From [Anoxybacillus] calidus (GTDB taxonomy: Bacteria > Bacillota > Bacilli > Bacillales > Anoxybacillaceae), in NCBI RefSeq assembly GCF_013760845.1, contig NZ_JACDUU010000001.1, positions 277,985 to 341,984 on the forward strand: a stretch of 64,000 nucleotides of DNA, in the 5' to 3' direction. Below the pieces are notes generated by a model. That model had not been told where the DNA came from, ran no database searches, and saw only the letters and a program-made list of their open reading frames with translations. Positions within the stretch are counted from its first letter, which is position 1, and each line of letters opens with the position of its first letter. The translations under genes were made by a program, and so were the position numbers. Shown here piece by piece: positions 47,173 to 55,401 of the stretch.

Positions 47173-47344
47173 ATAGTAACCAATTATGAATCTAAACAGC
47201 TTCATGTTCATTGTTTCTAATCCAAATTCCCGCCATTTTAAAATACTTTCCCAAAATCAACGTTCGACCTAATGGCGTTTATCCAATCATTTTCGTATAT
47301 GTCTGAATAGATTAACTGTACAAGGAATGAAAGGGGGAGAGAGA

Positions 47345-47665
47345 ATGAGTAAACCATGGAGAGGTTTTCCTACTAATAGAAATAATCAATCCATTAGCCG
47401 CAGCCGTTCGGATGCAGATTCAGACAGCCGCTCAAAAGCAGATGTTGATTTTGAATCTGACATCGACCTAAGAAACGATACAGATGTAGACAATGAAAAC
47501 GATGTAAAAAATATAGATAAAAATACTAATATTGCAAAAGTTATTAATAGTGGAAATTCAAAGGTTGATATTGACATTGATGTGGATTCAGATTCTAAAG
47601 CAAGAGTGCGTTCTCGTGCGGAATCCGATCAAGATCAAGAGCAAGAACAGGAGCTAGACGACTAA
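47345..47665 (+). CDS. Asp/Ser-rich low-complexity protein, copy A
   Basis: 106 residues, strongly acidic. Three zones: Ser/Arg/Asp repeats (SISRSRSDADSDSRSKADVD), an alternating hydrophobic-Asp stretch (FESDIDLRNDTDVDNENDV and VDIDIDVDSDSKARVRSRAE) suggestive of beta-strand or solenoid structure, and a Gln/Glu tail (DQDQEQEQE). ATG at 47345 follows AAAGGGGGAG. From about residue 20 it is nearly identical to the protein at 48231. No family assigned with confidence; a spore-surface or calcium-binding role is only a guess. Confidence 0.75.
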   Translation: MSKPWRGFPTNRNNQSISRSRSDADSDSRSKADVDFESDIDLRNDTDVDNENDVKNIDKNTNIAKVINSGNSKVDIDIDVDSDSKARVRSRAESDQDQEQEQELDD

Positions 47666-47748
47666 GAATCTTGCAGACTTAAAGGATGGGTGGGACAGTT
47701 CCTCCCCCATCTTTTCTATATTGTATTCCTAAGAAGGGATGTTATGTG

Positions 47749-48093
47749 ATGGAAAATGTTAATGATAATCAATTTTCGTTAGAGAATTTAGGGAGTTTAT
47801 CCTCATTAGGGAAAGTTTATTCCATTGATAGACAATTAAATCAATCACAAATAGGACATAGCGGAAATTCTGATGTTGATGTTAACGTAAATATTCAAGT
47901 TGATACGATGCCGATTGCATTTGCAATTCTTTGTTCATTATTAGCCACAAAACAAATGACAAACGAAGAGTTTGAATTAGCTATTGAGAAATTAGAGACT
48001 CTCTCAAATAATTACAAGAAATCCAACTATAGAAGAGAAACTAACGATATATCAAAAGTTAAACTATTAAATCGAAAAGGGTGGGGAAGGTAA
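47749..48093 (+). CDS. Hypothetical protein with SGNSDVDVNVN segment
   Basis: 114 residues. The middle HSGNSDVDVNVNIQVDTMPI echoes the VINSGNSKVDIDIDVD of its two neighbours, followed by a hydrophobic helix (AFAILCSLLATKQM) and a charged helix (TNEEFELAIEKLETLSNNYK). The ATG at 47749 stands behind AGAAGGG. Lying between the two Asp-rich paralogues it probably belongs to the same function. Resembles spore-coat-type small proteins in character only; identity unknown. Confidence 0.7.
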   Translation: MENVNDNQFSLENLGSLSSLGKVYSIDRQLNQSQIGHSGNSDVDVNVNIQVDTMPIAFAILCSLLATKQMTNEEFELAIEKLETLSNNYKKSNYRRETNDISKVKLLNRKGWGR

Positions 48094-48230
48094 TATGTAA
48101 TTTACCTTCCATATCTTACATAGATGAGGGGGCTAATTAGATTAAGCAAATGAACTAATGGCATTCGTCTAAACACTTTCGTGTAAATCTGAATAAATTA
48201 CTTATATAAAGAATGAAAGGAGATGAGACA

Positions 48231-48551
48231 ATGAGTAAAGAATGGAAAGTTTTTTCTAATGACGAAAATAATAAATCCAATAGCCGTAGCCGTTCGGATG
48301 CAGATTCAGACAGCCGCTCAAAAGCAGATGTTGATTTTGAATCTGATATCGACCTAAGAAACGATACAGATGTAGACAATGAAAACGATGTAAAAAATAT
48401 AGATAAAAATACCAATATTGCAAAAGTCATTAATAGTGGAAATTCAAAGGTTGATATTGACATTGATGTGGATTCAGATTCTAAAGCAAGAGTGCGTTCT
48501 CGTGCGGAATCCGATCAAGATCAAGAGCAAGAACAGGAGCAGGAAGATTAA
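48231..48551 (+). CDS. Asp/Ser-rich low-complexity protein, copy B
   Basis: 106 residues, near-identical to copy A from the Ser/Arg/Asp zone onward, but with a different first 20 residues (MSKEWKVFSNDENNKSNS). The nucleotide identity over the shared 260 bases is almost complete, indicating recent duplication or gene conversion, and about 70 bases of upstream sequence are also related (both hold CTAATGGC, TTTCGT and CTGAATA at like spacing). ATG at 48231 follows AAAGGAGATGAG. Function unknown. Confidence 0.75.
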   Translation: MSKEWKVFSNDENNKSNSRSRSDADSDSRSKADVDFESDIDLRNDTDVDNENDVKNIDKNTNIAKVINSGNSKVDIDIDVDSDSKARVRSRAESDQDQEQEQEQED

Positions 48552-48610
48552 TAGTAAAAGAACTAGCTGATAAGTATGACACGTTGATAAAATAAGCTAT
48601 TAGCAAAGAA

Positions 48611-48658
48611 GCCGATAAACAACTAACTATATGTTATTGTTTATTGGCTTTTATTATT
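48611..48658 (+). terminator. Terminator after the Asp-rich cluster
   Basis: GCCGATAAACAA (48611-48622) pairs with TTGTTTATTGGC (48637-48648, one G-U), then TTTTATT. Confidence 0.7.
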
Positions 48659-48910
48659 CTATTGGCAAGATGGAACTTTCATAACATGTGGCGTGATGAG
48701 AGAAAGATCAAACGGTATATTCATTTAAAAAAGTCTCTTTTTCTGTAGAAATCAAAGCGATTAAGCAATATACTTGATTTGAGTTAAAATTACTAAAAAA
48801 GGAAATTACTATCATAATTAAGCGATATAATGCGAAAATATGGATTTTTGTGCATGGATATGAGTCAAGTTAAACGGAGAAAAAATATGTACATGAAAGC
48901 AGTGGGAAAA

Positions 48911-49462
48911 ATGAAATTTATTTTATCACTCCAAGGTCCAATGGCCGCGGGCAAAACCTCATTAGCTAAAAGACTGGAAAACTGGTTAAGAGACGTAACA
49001 TTTATATATGAGAACCCGTATCCCATTGTCGAAAAACGAAAAAAGCTGAAACTTAATATCTTTAAAGAGGAAGATTTTATAATTAATCAGAAAATGTTCA
49101 TCGAAGCGGAAATCGAACGGTTTCACAAATTGCCTGAGGGGCGCGTTATTTTTGACCGTGGCCCGGAAGATGTTGAATTTTACACGTTATACTTTCCAAA
49201 AGCAATTGGACAAGATTGGAATGTTGAGGAATAATTAAAGGACGAACTTCAAGAACTGCGCAATGCCGTTCCAATGTAATTCTTTATTTAGATGCCAGCA
49301 TAAAAACCTTATATGAAAGAAAAAAGATGATGGAACGAGAAAACGGAACTCGTTTGAACAAAATATGAAGGCTATATCCATATGAGAAAGAAGTGGTTTA
49401 AGCAGTTTAACACTTATCTTGTTGATGTAAATAATAAAAGTATAGATGAACTAGAAATTTGA
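48911..49462 (+). pseudogene. Decayed P-loop kinase-like gene, copy 2
   Basis: Begins MKFILSLQGPMAAGKTSLAK, then FIYENPYPIVEKRKK, IEAEIERFHKLPEGRVIFDR and FPKAIGQDWNVEE, and stops at 49234. Further conserved pieces appear in shifted frames: CRSNVILYLDAS, KDDGTRKRNSFEQNMK and EKEWFKQFNTYLVDVNNKS. At least three frameshifts. It extends further than copy 1 at 46841 and shows the same motifs. The parent is a P-loop kinase-like protein of about 180-200 residues. Confidence 0.6.
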
Positions 49463-49559
49463 GGTTGATTTTGTAAGGGTGTATGATTGGGGACTTAACG
49501 ATATGGGGTATAAAAGATTGGTTGATATTCCTTTAGCCGGTATGTTTAAAACTGAGTAA
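49461..49559 (+). pseudogene. Gene fragment of unknown family
   Basis: 33 codons open to a stop at 49559, reading VDFVRVYDWGLNDMGYKR then LVDIPLAGMFKTE. No start codon or ribosome site. The text looks like a genuine protein C-terminus rather than noise, but the family is not recognised. Confidence 0.35.
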
Positions 49560-49642
49560 TATTGAAAAAATTAACAATTATTCATTTAAGCATGTTATAA
49601 TACACTTGATTATGTTTAATAAATCATGAGAGGAGCAATACG

Positions 49643-50257
49643 ATGTTCGGAAAAGTAGCTGCAGATATGCTTGGATTAAGCGATATTGGAGCTGTGATTA
49701 AGCCGGAAGACTATGATAAGGTAGATGCCGATGATTATGTCATGCATGAAGATGGAGAGAAAATTTACTTTTTGATTAAGTCGAAGTCTGATGAGTATTG
49801 CTTTACGAATAAGGCGTTAATTCATCTTGACGGAACAAGTGCAACAAGCAAAAAACGCGTTCTTCGCCGCTTTGATTACAGCAGTCACAAAATTTCGAAC
49901 GTCACGCTTGAAACGGCGGGAACGGTCGATCTAGATGTGGAAATTAAATTTACGATTGGTTCTGAACAATACTCTATCGATGTGCATAAAAAACATATTG
50001 AAGAATTAAAAGATTTATATAAAGCATTATTAAAAATCGCAGAAATTTCCCGCGAAAACGAAACAATGTTGGAATACGCAAGACAAAGTCTTGATTTAGC
50101 ATCAACGGTATTAGGCCGTGTTGCAAGCACTCCTAGCAGTCTATCAGAACAGTTTAAAGAGTTGAATGAAGCGGCGTTCAAGTGGCTCGTTGATACGAAA
50201 AAACAATATACGGTAAAAGACTTTAGTGATGTGTTTGAACGTTACATTAACAATTAA
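49643..50257 (+). CDS. Bacterial PH-domain protein (YvbH type)
   Basis: 204 residues. The bacterial PH domain covers about residues 5-120 (LSDIGAVIKPEDYDKVDADD, EKIYFLIKSKSDEYCFTNKA, VLRRFDYSSHKISNVTLET), and the helical YvbH-like oligomerisation region follows (HIEELKDLYKALLKIAEIS onward). Function unknown; often an envelope-stress or phage-shock-like gene in Bacillus. ATG at 49643 has AGAGGAG upstream; a TATAAT lies at 49596-49601. Monocistronic, ended by a dispersed palindrome. Confidence 0.82.
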   Translation: MFGKVAADMLGLSDIGAVIKPEDYDKVDADDYVMHEDGEKIYFLIKSKSDEYCFTNKALIHLDGTSATSKKRVLRRFDYSSHKISNVTLETAGTVDLDVEIKFTIGSEQYSIDVHKKHIEELKDLYKALLKIAEISRENETMLEYARQSLDLASTVLGRVASTPSSLSEQFKELNEAAFKWLVDTKKQYTVKDFSDVFERYINN

Positions 50258-50273
50258 TAATGATGTTCGAATT

Positions 50274-50357
50274 GGGCTGACCGATAAGTGTCTGACCTCA
50301 CGTATATATTGTGTTGTGGGGCTGATACTTTGCTTTTGGGTCAGCCCTCTTTTTCTA
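50274..50357. repeat. Dispersed palindromic repeat, short copy
   Basis: GGGCTGACCGATAAGTGTC...TGACCTCACG and TGTGGGGCTGATAC...GGGTCAGCCC, TATATATTGTG inside and T-run after. The centre is shortened compared with other copies. Confidence 0.85.
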
Positions 50358-50518
50358 TTTTTAAGGTGAAAAAATATCAGAAATATATGTTCTTGTTATC
50401 TTGAAAAAAGACGAATTTTTTACAAACTACTCCCTTTTATTTTATCGTCGTTCTTTTCACTTATTTAACAAAAGAAGGGATATAAATGACAAAGGTTGCA
50501 ATTCAATCTATTTTCTTA
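50358..50518 (+). other. Intergenic stretch before the cobalamin leader
   Basis: AT-rich, no supportable gene. A 32-codon ORF from 50486 has a fair ribosome site but overlaps the promoter and shows no recognisable features. Confidence 0.3.
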
Positions 50519-50547
50519 TTGTCAAACATCATCAATTGCTTTAATAT
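50519..50547 (+). promoter_or_regulatory. Probable sigma-A promoter of the cobalamin operon
   Basis: TTGTCA (50519-50524), 17-bp spacer, TAATAT (50542-50547), about 60 bases before the riboswitch. Confidence 0.55.
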
Positions 50548-50611
50548 AGTAACTGTAAATTGTTCGACAATTTCAAACAATTAAATAGCATGGCAAAAAA
50601 GGTGTCGAACG

Positions 50612-50783
50612 GGTCAGTGGATCCAAGTAGACTTAATAGGGAATCTGGTGAAAGTCCAGAACTGTCCCCGCAACTGTAAATGCTGACGAAATGAATTAAC
50701 CACTGTGCGGCATGATAGCATCAGGCTGTTATCCGCATGGGAAGGTTCAGAGTAGGATGAAGCATGAGTCAGTAGACCTGCCT
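50612..50783 (+). promoter_or_regulatory. Adenosylcobalamin riboswitch
   Basis: Core elements of the B12 aptamer are present in order: TTAATAGGGAATCTGGTG, AAGTCCAGAACTGTCCCCGC, AACTGTAAATGCTGACG, CCACTGTG, GGCATGATAGCATCAGGC, ATCCGCATGGGAAGG and the 3' GAGTCAGTAGACCTGCC. It controls the operon from 50975 on. Confidence 0.96.
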
Positions 50784-50824
50784 TTTTGCCTAGTGTGTTT
50801 CCTGTCTTCGGGGAGTGAGATAGT

Positions 50825-50915
50825 GAAACGGTAGAGGAATACTTCGTTACATAAGGAGTATTTCTACATATTCCGCCGTTTCCAGCTCATTCCATAAAGG
50901 AATGAGCTTTTTTGT
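50825..50915 (+). terminator. Riboswitch terminator before btuF
   Basis: AGCTCATTCC (50884-50893) pairs with GGAATGAGCT (50899-50908), then six T. Upstream GAAACGG (50825-50831) and CCGTTTC (50875-50881) flank an alternative stem that may take part in switching. Confidence 0.8.
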
Positions 50916-50974
50916 TGTTGATAAGTGTTTATAAACACTTATATATACATAAAAACATGAGAGGGGAAAGCACG

Positions 50975-51949
50975 ATGAAACAGCTAAAGCACTATTTGCT
51001 GCTCGTTGTTTTCTTGCTCACATTCGGCTTGATTGTTGGATGTGGCAATGAAACGACAACTGAAAAGCCAAACGAACAAAATGCTACTCAAGAAACAAAA
51101 ACGGAAGAAGCCGCGTTTCCTGTAACGCTCACAGATGGTTTAGGCGAGAAAGTGACCATCGAATCTGAGCCGAAAAAAATCGTTTCTTTAATTCCAAGCA
51201 ATACAGAAATTGCCTATGAGCTAGGATTAGGTGAGAAGATAGTTGGTGTTTCAAATTTCGATAACTATCCAGAGGATGTAAAAAATAAGGAAAAAATTGG
51301 TGATTTAATGAACCTTAATATCGAGAAGATTATCTCCTTGCAACCCGATTTAGTGTTGGCTCATGCTTCAGGAGAAAATCAACAAAAAGATGGTTGGCAG
51401 CAATTAAAAGATGCTGGTATTACAGTATTAGTTATCCCGAATGCAAAAAACTTTGAAGATGTATATACATCTATTGAATTGGTTGGGAAAGCAACAGGTA
51501 CAACGAAAAAAGCGAACGAAGTCATAGAAAATATGAAAACAAAGCTTAATGAGATTCAAGAAAAAGCAAAAGCGATTAAAGAGGAAGACAAAGTTACTGT
51601 TTGGGTAGAAGTGTCAACTGATGGAGGACTTTGGACGACTGGTAAAGGGACATTTATGAATAATATGCTTGAGATCATTTCGGCGAAAAACGTGGCAGGA
51701 GACCAAGAAGGCTGGGTGAGTTTTTCGGAGGAGCAGGTCATCTCTTTAAATCCGGATGTCATTGTGACAACATACGCACCAAACGCAGTTGAACAAGTAA
51801 TGGCTCGTCCTGCTTGGAAAGACGTACCTGCTGTGAAAAATAAACGTGTATATGATATTCATAGTGATTTGGTGGACCGTCCAGGCCCGCGGCTTGTTGA
51901 AGGAGTAGAGGAACTTGCAAAAGTTATTTACCCGGAAGTTTTTAAATAA
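50975..51949 (+). CDS. btuF: Cobalamin/cobinamide ABC transporter substrate-binding lipoprotein
   Basis: 324 residues. Lipoprotein signal with lipobox LIVGCGN, a low-complexity spacer (TTTEKPNEQNATQETKTEE) and a two-lobed class III binding fold (KKIVSLIPSNTEIAYELGLG, IISLQPDLVLAHASG, NPDVIVTTYAP). The ATG at 50975 follows GAGAGGGGAAAG, downstream of the riboswitch terminator. Captures corrinoids outside the cell for the BtuC-BtuD importer. B12-type substrate is inferred from the riboswitch and neighbours. Confidence 0.9.
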   Translation: MKQLKHYLLLVVFLLTFGLIVGCGNETTTEKPNEQNATQETKTEEAAFPVTLTDGLGEKVTIESEPKKIVSLIPSNTEIAYELGLGEKIVGVSNFDNYPEDVKNKEKIGDLMNLNIEKIISLQPDLVLAHASGENQQKDGWQQLKDAGITVLVIPNAKNFEDVYTSIELVGKATGTTKKANEVIENMKTKLNEIQEKAKAIKEEDKVTVWVEVSTDGGLWTTGKGTFMNNMLEIISAKNVAGDQEGWVSFSEEQVISLNPDVIVTTYAPNAVEQVMARPAWKDVPAVKNKRVYDIHSDLVDRPGPRLVEGVEELAKVIYPEVFK

Positions 51950-52976
51950 TTCAACAGCAAGTCTTTACGCTATTGCAATAGCAATCGCTTGCTTCTCCAT
52001 TTTACTCGGGATATCGATAGGATCTCTATCGATTCCCTTTTCTTCTATTATTCGCATTTTTCTTCATTCGTGGTTTGAAGTGCCGCTGGATGGGGACATT
52101 TCTCCTAATCTTGTCCAAGTTGTGATGATGATTCGTCTGCCACGTGTCATACTAGCGTTTTTGGTTGGTGCGTCATTGGCGCTCGCAGGCGCAGCCTTTC
52201 AAGGATTGCTGAAAAATGTGCTTGCTGATCCATATACGTTAGGGGTATCTTCTGGTGCTTCTGTTGGTGCGGTGTTTGTATTATTTTTTGGGATTCAATT
52301 GCCGCTTATCGGCAAATTTACATTGCCAACTGTAAGTATAATCACGGGGCTTTGCACATTGTTTCTCGTTCTTGCGTTTGCAAGAGCAGTGGAAAGAAAA
52401 ATGTCAATTGAAACAATTATTTTAACGGGAATTATTTTCAGCGCGTTTTTCAGTTCTCTTATTTCCTTAATGATTGCTTTGACTGGAGAAGAGTTGCGGC
52501 AAATTATTTCCTGGCTGTTGGGAAGTGTCTCAATGCGTGGATGGGATTATATCGTTATGATGTTTCCGTTTTTTATCATCGGCTCATTGCTTCTTTTAAT
52601 GAATAGCCGTGAATTAAACGCATTTGCTTTTGGTGAGTCAGCAGCAGCGAATATTGGAGTAGATGTAGCGAAACGAAAACTAATGATTTTGATAGGAGCC
52701 TCATTGCTTACTGGTGCGGCTGTTGCCGTGTCAGGAACCATCGGCTTTGTTGGTTTAGTTGTTCCCCATATTACTAGAATCATATGTGGAGCGAATCATC
52801 GCCGCCTATTACCGCTATCACTATTGTATGGCGGAGCCTTTCTTGTATTAGCTGATTTGCTCGCGAGAACGATTATTTCTCCGCGTGAATTGCCGATTGG
52901 TGTGATCACATCATTAATTGGTGCACCAATTTTCGCATTTCTTTATTTTAAAAGGATGAAAAGAAAGGCGGGATGA
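51915..52976 (+). CDS. btuC: Cobalamin ABC transporter permease (FecCD family)
   Basis: 353 residues with about ten transmembrane helices. Family signatures: RLPRVILAFLVGASLALAGA, NVLADPYTLGVSSGASVGAV, SGTIGFVGLVVPHITR and RELPIGVITSLIGAPIFAFL. The TTG at 51915 lies 34 bases inside btuF behind GTAGAGGAA; other starts in the overlap are possible. Couples to the ATPase that follows. Confidence 0.9.
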   Translation: MQKLFTRKFLNNSTASLYAIAIAIACFSILLGISIGSLSIPFSSIIRIFLHSWFEVPLDGDISPNLVQVVMMIRLPRVILAFLVGASLALAGAAFQGLLKNVLADPYTLGVSSGASVGAVFVLFFGIQLPLIGKFTLPTVSIITGLCTLFLVLAFARAVERKMSIETIILTGIIFSAFFSSLISLMIALTGEELRQIISWLLGSVSMRGWDYIVMMFPFFIIGSLLLLMNSRELNAFAFGESAAANIGVDVAKRKLMILIGASLLTGAAVAVSGTIGFVGLVVPHITRIICGANHRRLLPLSLLYGGAFLVLADLLARTIISPRELPIGVITSLIGAPIFAFLYFKRMKRKAG

Positions 52977-54460
52977 GTATGTTGCAGTTAGAGAATGTCT
53001 CATATAGTTACGGCAGGGAGGTTGTGTTAAAAGATATTACCTTTTCTGTTCATAAAGGAGAATTATTTGGCATTCTAGGACCAAATGGAAGCGGAAAAAC
53101 AACTTTACTGAAATTATTAAGCAGAGAATTATCACCACAAGCTGGAACGATTTCACTCAAAGGAAAAACACTTTCCGTCTATAATCAAAAAGAGTTTGCG
53201 CGTATTGTTGCGGTGTTACCGCAAACGGTCGAGCTGTCTTTCGGCTATACGGTAAAAGAAACCACTGAGCTTGGGCGCTATGCTTACCAATCATCATTGT
53301 TTCCGAAATGGACGGATGAAGATGAGAAAGCGGTAATGGAAGCGTTGCGGCAGGTGGATTTATGGGAAAAGCGCGATAAAGGTGTCGATAGTTTAAGCGG
53401 CGGCGAACGGCAGCGGACCTATTTAGCAAGAGCGCTTGCACAAGAGCCGGAAGTGCTGCTATTGGACGAACCGACCAACCATATGGATATTGCCCATCAG
53501 ATGAAATTGCTTGATGCATTAAAAAGCTGGACAAAAGAAAAAAAGCTTACAGTGATTGCGATCTTTCATGATATCAATTTAGCGAGCTTGTATTGTGATC
53601 GCGTTCTTTTATTACAGAATGGAGAGATGATTGGAGTCAATAAGCCACGGAACTTAATAGAGGAAACAACGTTACTTCAGGTGTTTCAAACACCGGTAAA
53701 ACGACAGGAACATCCGGTTGTGCCCAAACCGTTAATTACGTTTTTGCCTAGTATGGAGACAAACAGCGAAAATGACAAAGATATTCGCGATAAAGTGACG
53801 ATTGTTTCCAACGATGAAAGGATGACAGTGACAGCCGTGGAACCGTTAAAAGTGTTTTCCTCTGCATTGGTCGGGGCAGGTTTTCAATGGGCTACGCATT
53901 TTGTGAACCGCCATGTGCCGAAAACGTACCGATGCGATCATGCATATGATGAAATGAAGCAGTATTTGCGGATGAACGGTTTTGATATTCCGCGTACGAT
54001 TGGCATGATGACCGCAGTCTATCTTGAAGATGCCGCTTATATGCATCTAAGGGACGAATGCAGCTCCATACTGGCCGTTGTCACGGCAGGAGTAGGAAAT
54101 GCCGTGGATGCCTCAAAAGCATGGGAAAGGGAAATGGTTGTCCGAGGGCCTGGAACGATTAACATCATGGTTTTTATCGATGGCCACTTATCAGAAGCTG
54201 CTTATGCCCAAGCAATGATGACAGCGACGGAAGCAAAGGTGAAAGCGCTATATGATGAAGAGATAATCGACCCGGAAAGCGGTACAATGGCGACGGGGAC
54301 ATCAACTGACTGCATTGCCATTGCCGCCACACAAAAAGGTCATTATTTTGAATATGCAGGAACGATTACCTCGCTTGGAAAATTGATTGGCCGCTCTGTC
54401 TATGAAGCAACAAGGCAAGCGATTCAAAAATATAAGCTACGAAGAAGGGAATTCCAGTGA
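52973..54460 (+). CDS. Fusion: cobalamin ABC transporter ATPase + adenosylcobinamide amidohydrolase CbiZ
   Basis: 495 residues. Residues 1-255 are an ABC ATPase: Walker A GPNGSGKT, signature SLSGGERQRTYLARAL, Walker B EVLLLDEPTNHMD and switch His in IFHDINLA. From about residue 285 a CbiZ domain follows (TVTAVEPLKVFSSALVGAGF, AVVTAGVGNAVDASKAWE, GTINIMVFIDGHLSEAAY, TGTSTDCIAIA), which removes the aminopropanol side chain of adenosylcobinamide or pseudocobalamin to give adenosylcobyric acid. Import and remodelling are thus joined in one protein. Overlaps btuC by 4 bases. Confidence 0.9.
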   Translation: MSMLQLENVSYSYGREVVLKDITFSVHKGELFGILGPNGSGKTTLLKLLSRELSPQAGTISLKGKTLSVYNQKEFARIVAVLPQTVELSFGYTVKETTELGRYAYQSSLFPKWTDEDEKAVMEALRQVDLWEKRDKGVDSLSGGERQRTYLARALAQEPEVLLLDEPTNHMDIAHQMKLLDALKSWTKEKKLTVIAIFHDINLASLYCDRVLLLQNGEMIGVNKPRNLIEETTLLQVFQTPVKRQEHPVVPKPLITFLPSMETNSENDKDIRDKVTIVSNDERMTVTAVEPLKVFSSALVGAGFQWATHFVNRHVPKTYRCDHAYDEMKQYLRMNGFDIPRTIGMMTAVYLEDAAYMHLRDECSSILAVVTAGVGNAVDASKAWEREMVVRGPGTINIMVFIDGHLSEAAYAQAMMTATEAKVKALYDEEIIDPESGTMATGTSTDCIAIAATQKGHYFEYAGTITSLGKLIGRSVYEATRQAIQKYKLRRREFQ

Positions 54461-55401
54461 TTGAACATATTGGAGCAATGGTTTTAGCCTTAGTCCTTGA
54501 TTGGCTGATTGGTGACCCGCGCTGGTTGCCCCATCCTGTACGTGGAATGGGTATGCTCATTTCTTATTTGGATCGCCGCTTCAATAATGGAGAATATAGA
54601 AAATTAAACGGGATACTGACGGTGTTCATCGTTTGTCTCGTTGCTTATGCAGTTAGTTTTACGCTTATTCATATCAGCTATCAGCTTTCAACGATAATTG
54701 GTATTATCGTAGAAAGCATTGTCATCTTTACAACGATTGCGACAAAAAGTTTAAAAGATGCTGCCTATGAAGTATATATTCCGCTTAAGCAAGGAGATTT
54801 AGTCAGGGCTCGAAAACAGTTAAGCATGATTGTCGGTAGGGATACGGAACAATTAGATGAAGGAGAAATCGTGCGCGGCTGTGTGGAAACTGTTGCAGAA
54901 AATGTTAGCGACGGCATTACAGCTCCGCTTTTTTATTCTCTCATTGGCGGCGGAACTTTTGCGTTTGTTTATCGGGCAGTGAACACATGCGATGCCATGC
55001 TGGGGTATAAAAATGAAACATATATTGATTTTGGCTGGGCTTCGGCGCGTTTTGACGATCTATTAAACTTTTTACCTGCGCGAATGACCGCATTGATCAT
55101 GATATTGGCCAATGTGAGGATGAGCCCTTTTTCTTTAAAGCAATGTCTAAAACTTCTTCTTAGCGATGCCAAGAAACATCCAAGTCCGAACAGCGGCTGG
55201 GGTGAAGCAGCAATGGCAGCAATTTTAGGTGTGCAGCTTGGCGGAGTCAATACATATAAAGGAGTTGTGTCCATCCGTCCGAAGCTTGGTGAGCCGCTCG
55301 TGAATTTGCGAAAAGAACATATTCGTGATGCCGTAAACGTAATGGTTCGTACGGTGGCTGCCTTTGTTGTGTTGCTTTGTTTAGGGGGGATATTTATTTG
55401 A
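54457..55401 (+). CDS. cbiB: Adenosylcobinamide-phosphate synthase CbiB
   Basis: Membrane enzyme attaching aminopropanol phosphate to adenosylcobyric acid. 314 residues with LDWLIGDPRWLPHPVRGMG near the N-terminus, GRDTEQLDEGEIVRGCVETV and ENVSDGITAPLFYSLIGG, and GWGEAAMAAILGVQLGG. GTG at 54457 overlaps the fusion gene by 4 bases. Acts directly after CbiZ and CobD products. Called CobD in some organisms. Confidence 0.92.
   Translation: MIEHIGAMVLALVLDWLIGDPRWLPHPVRGMGMLISYLDRRFNNGEYRKLNGILTVFIVCLVAYAVSFTLIHISYQLSTIIGIIVESIVIFTTIATKSLKDAAYEVYIPLKQGDLVRARKQLSMIVGRDTEQLDEGEIVRGCVETVAENVSDGITAPLFYSLIGGGTFAFVYRAVNTCDAMLGYKNETYIDFGWASARFDDLLNFLPARMTALIMILANVRMSPFSLKQCLKLLLSDAKKHPSPNSGWGEAAMAAILGVQLGGVNTYKGVVSIRPKLGEPLVNLRKEHIRDAVNVMVRTVAAFVVLLCLGGIFI

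Noticed and set aside
50486..50584. 32-codon ORF before the cobalamin riboswitch
   Set aside because: It has a fair ribosome site but spans the probable promoter, has no recognisable features and is AT-rich.
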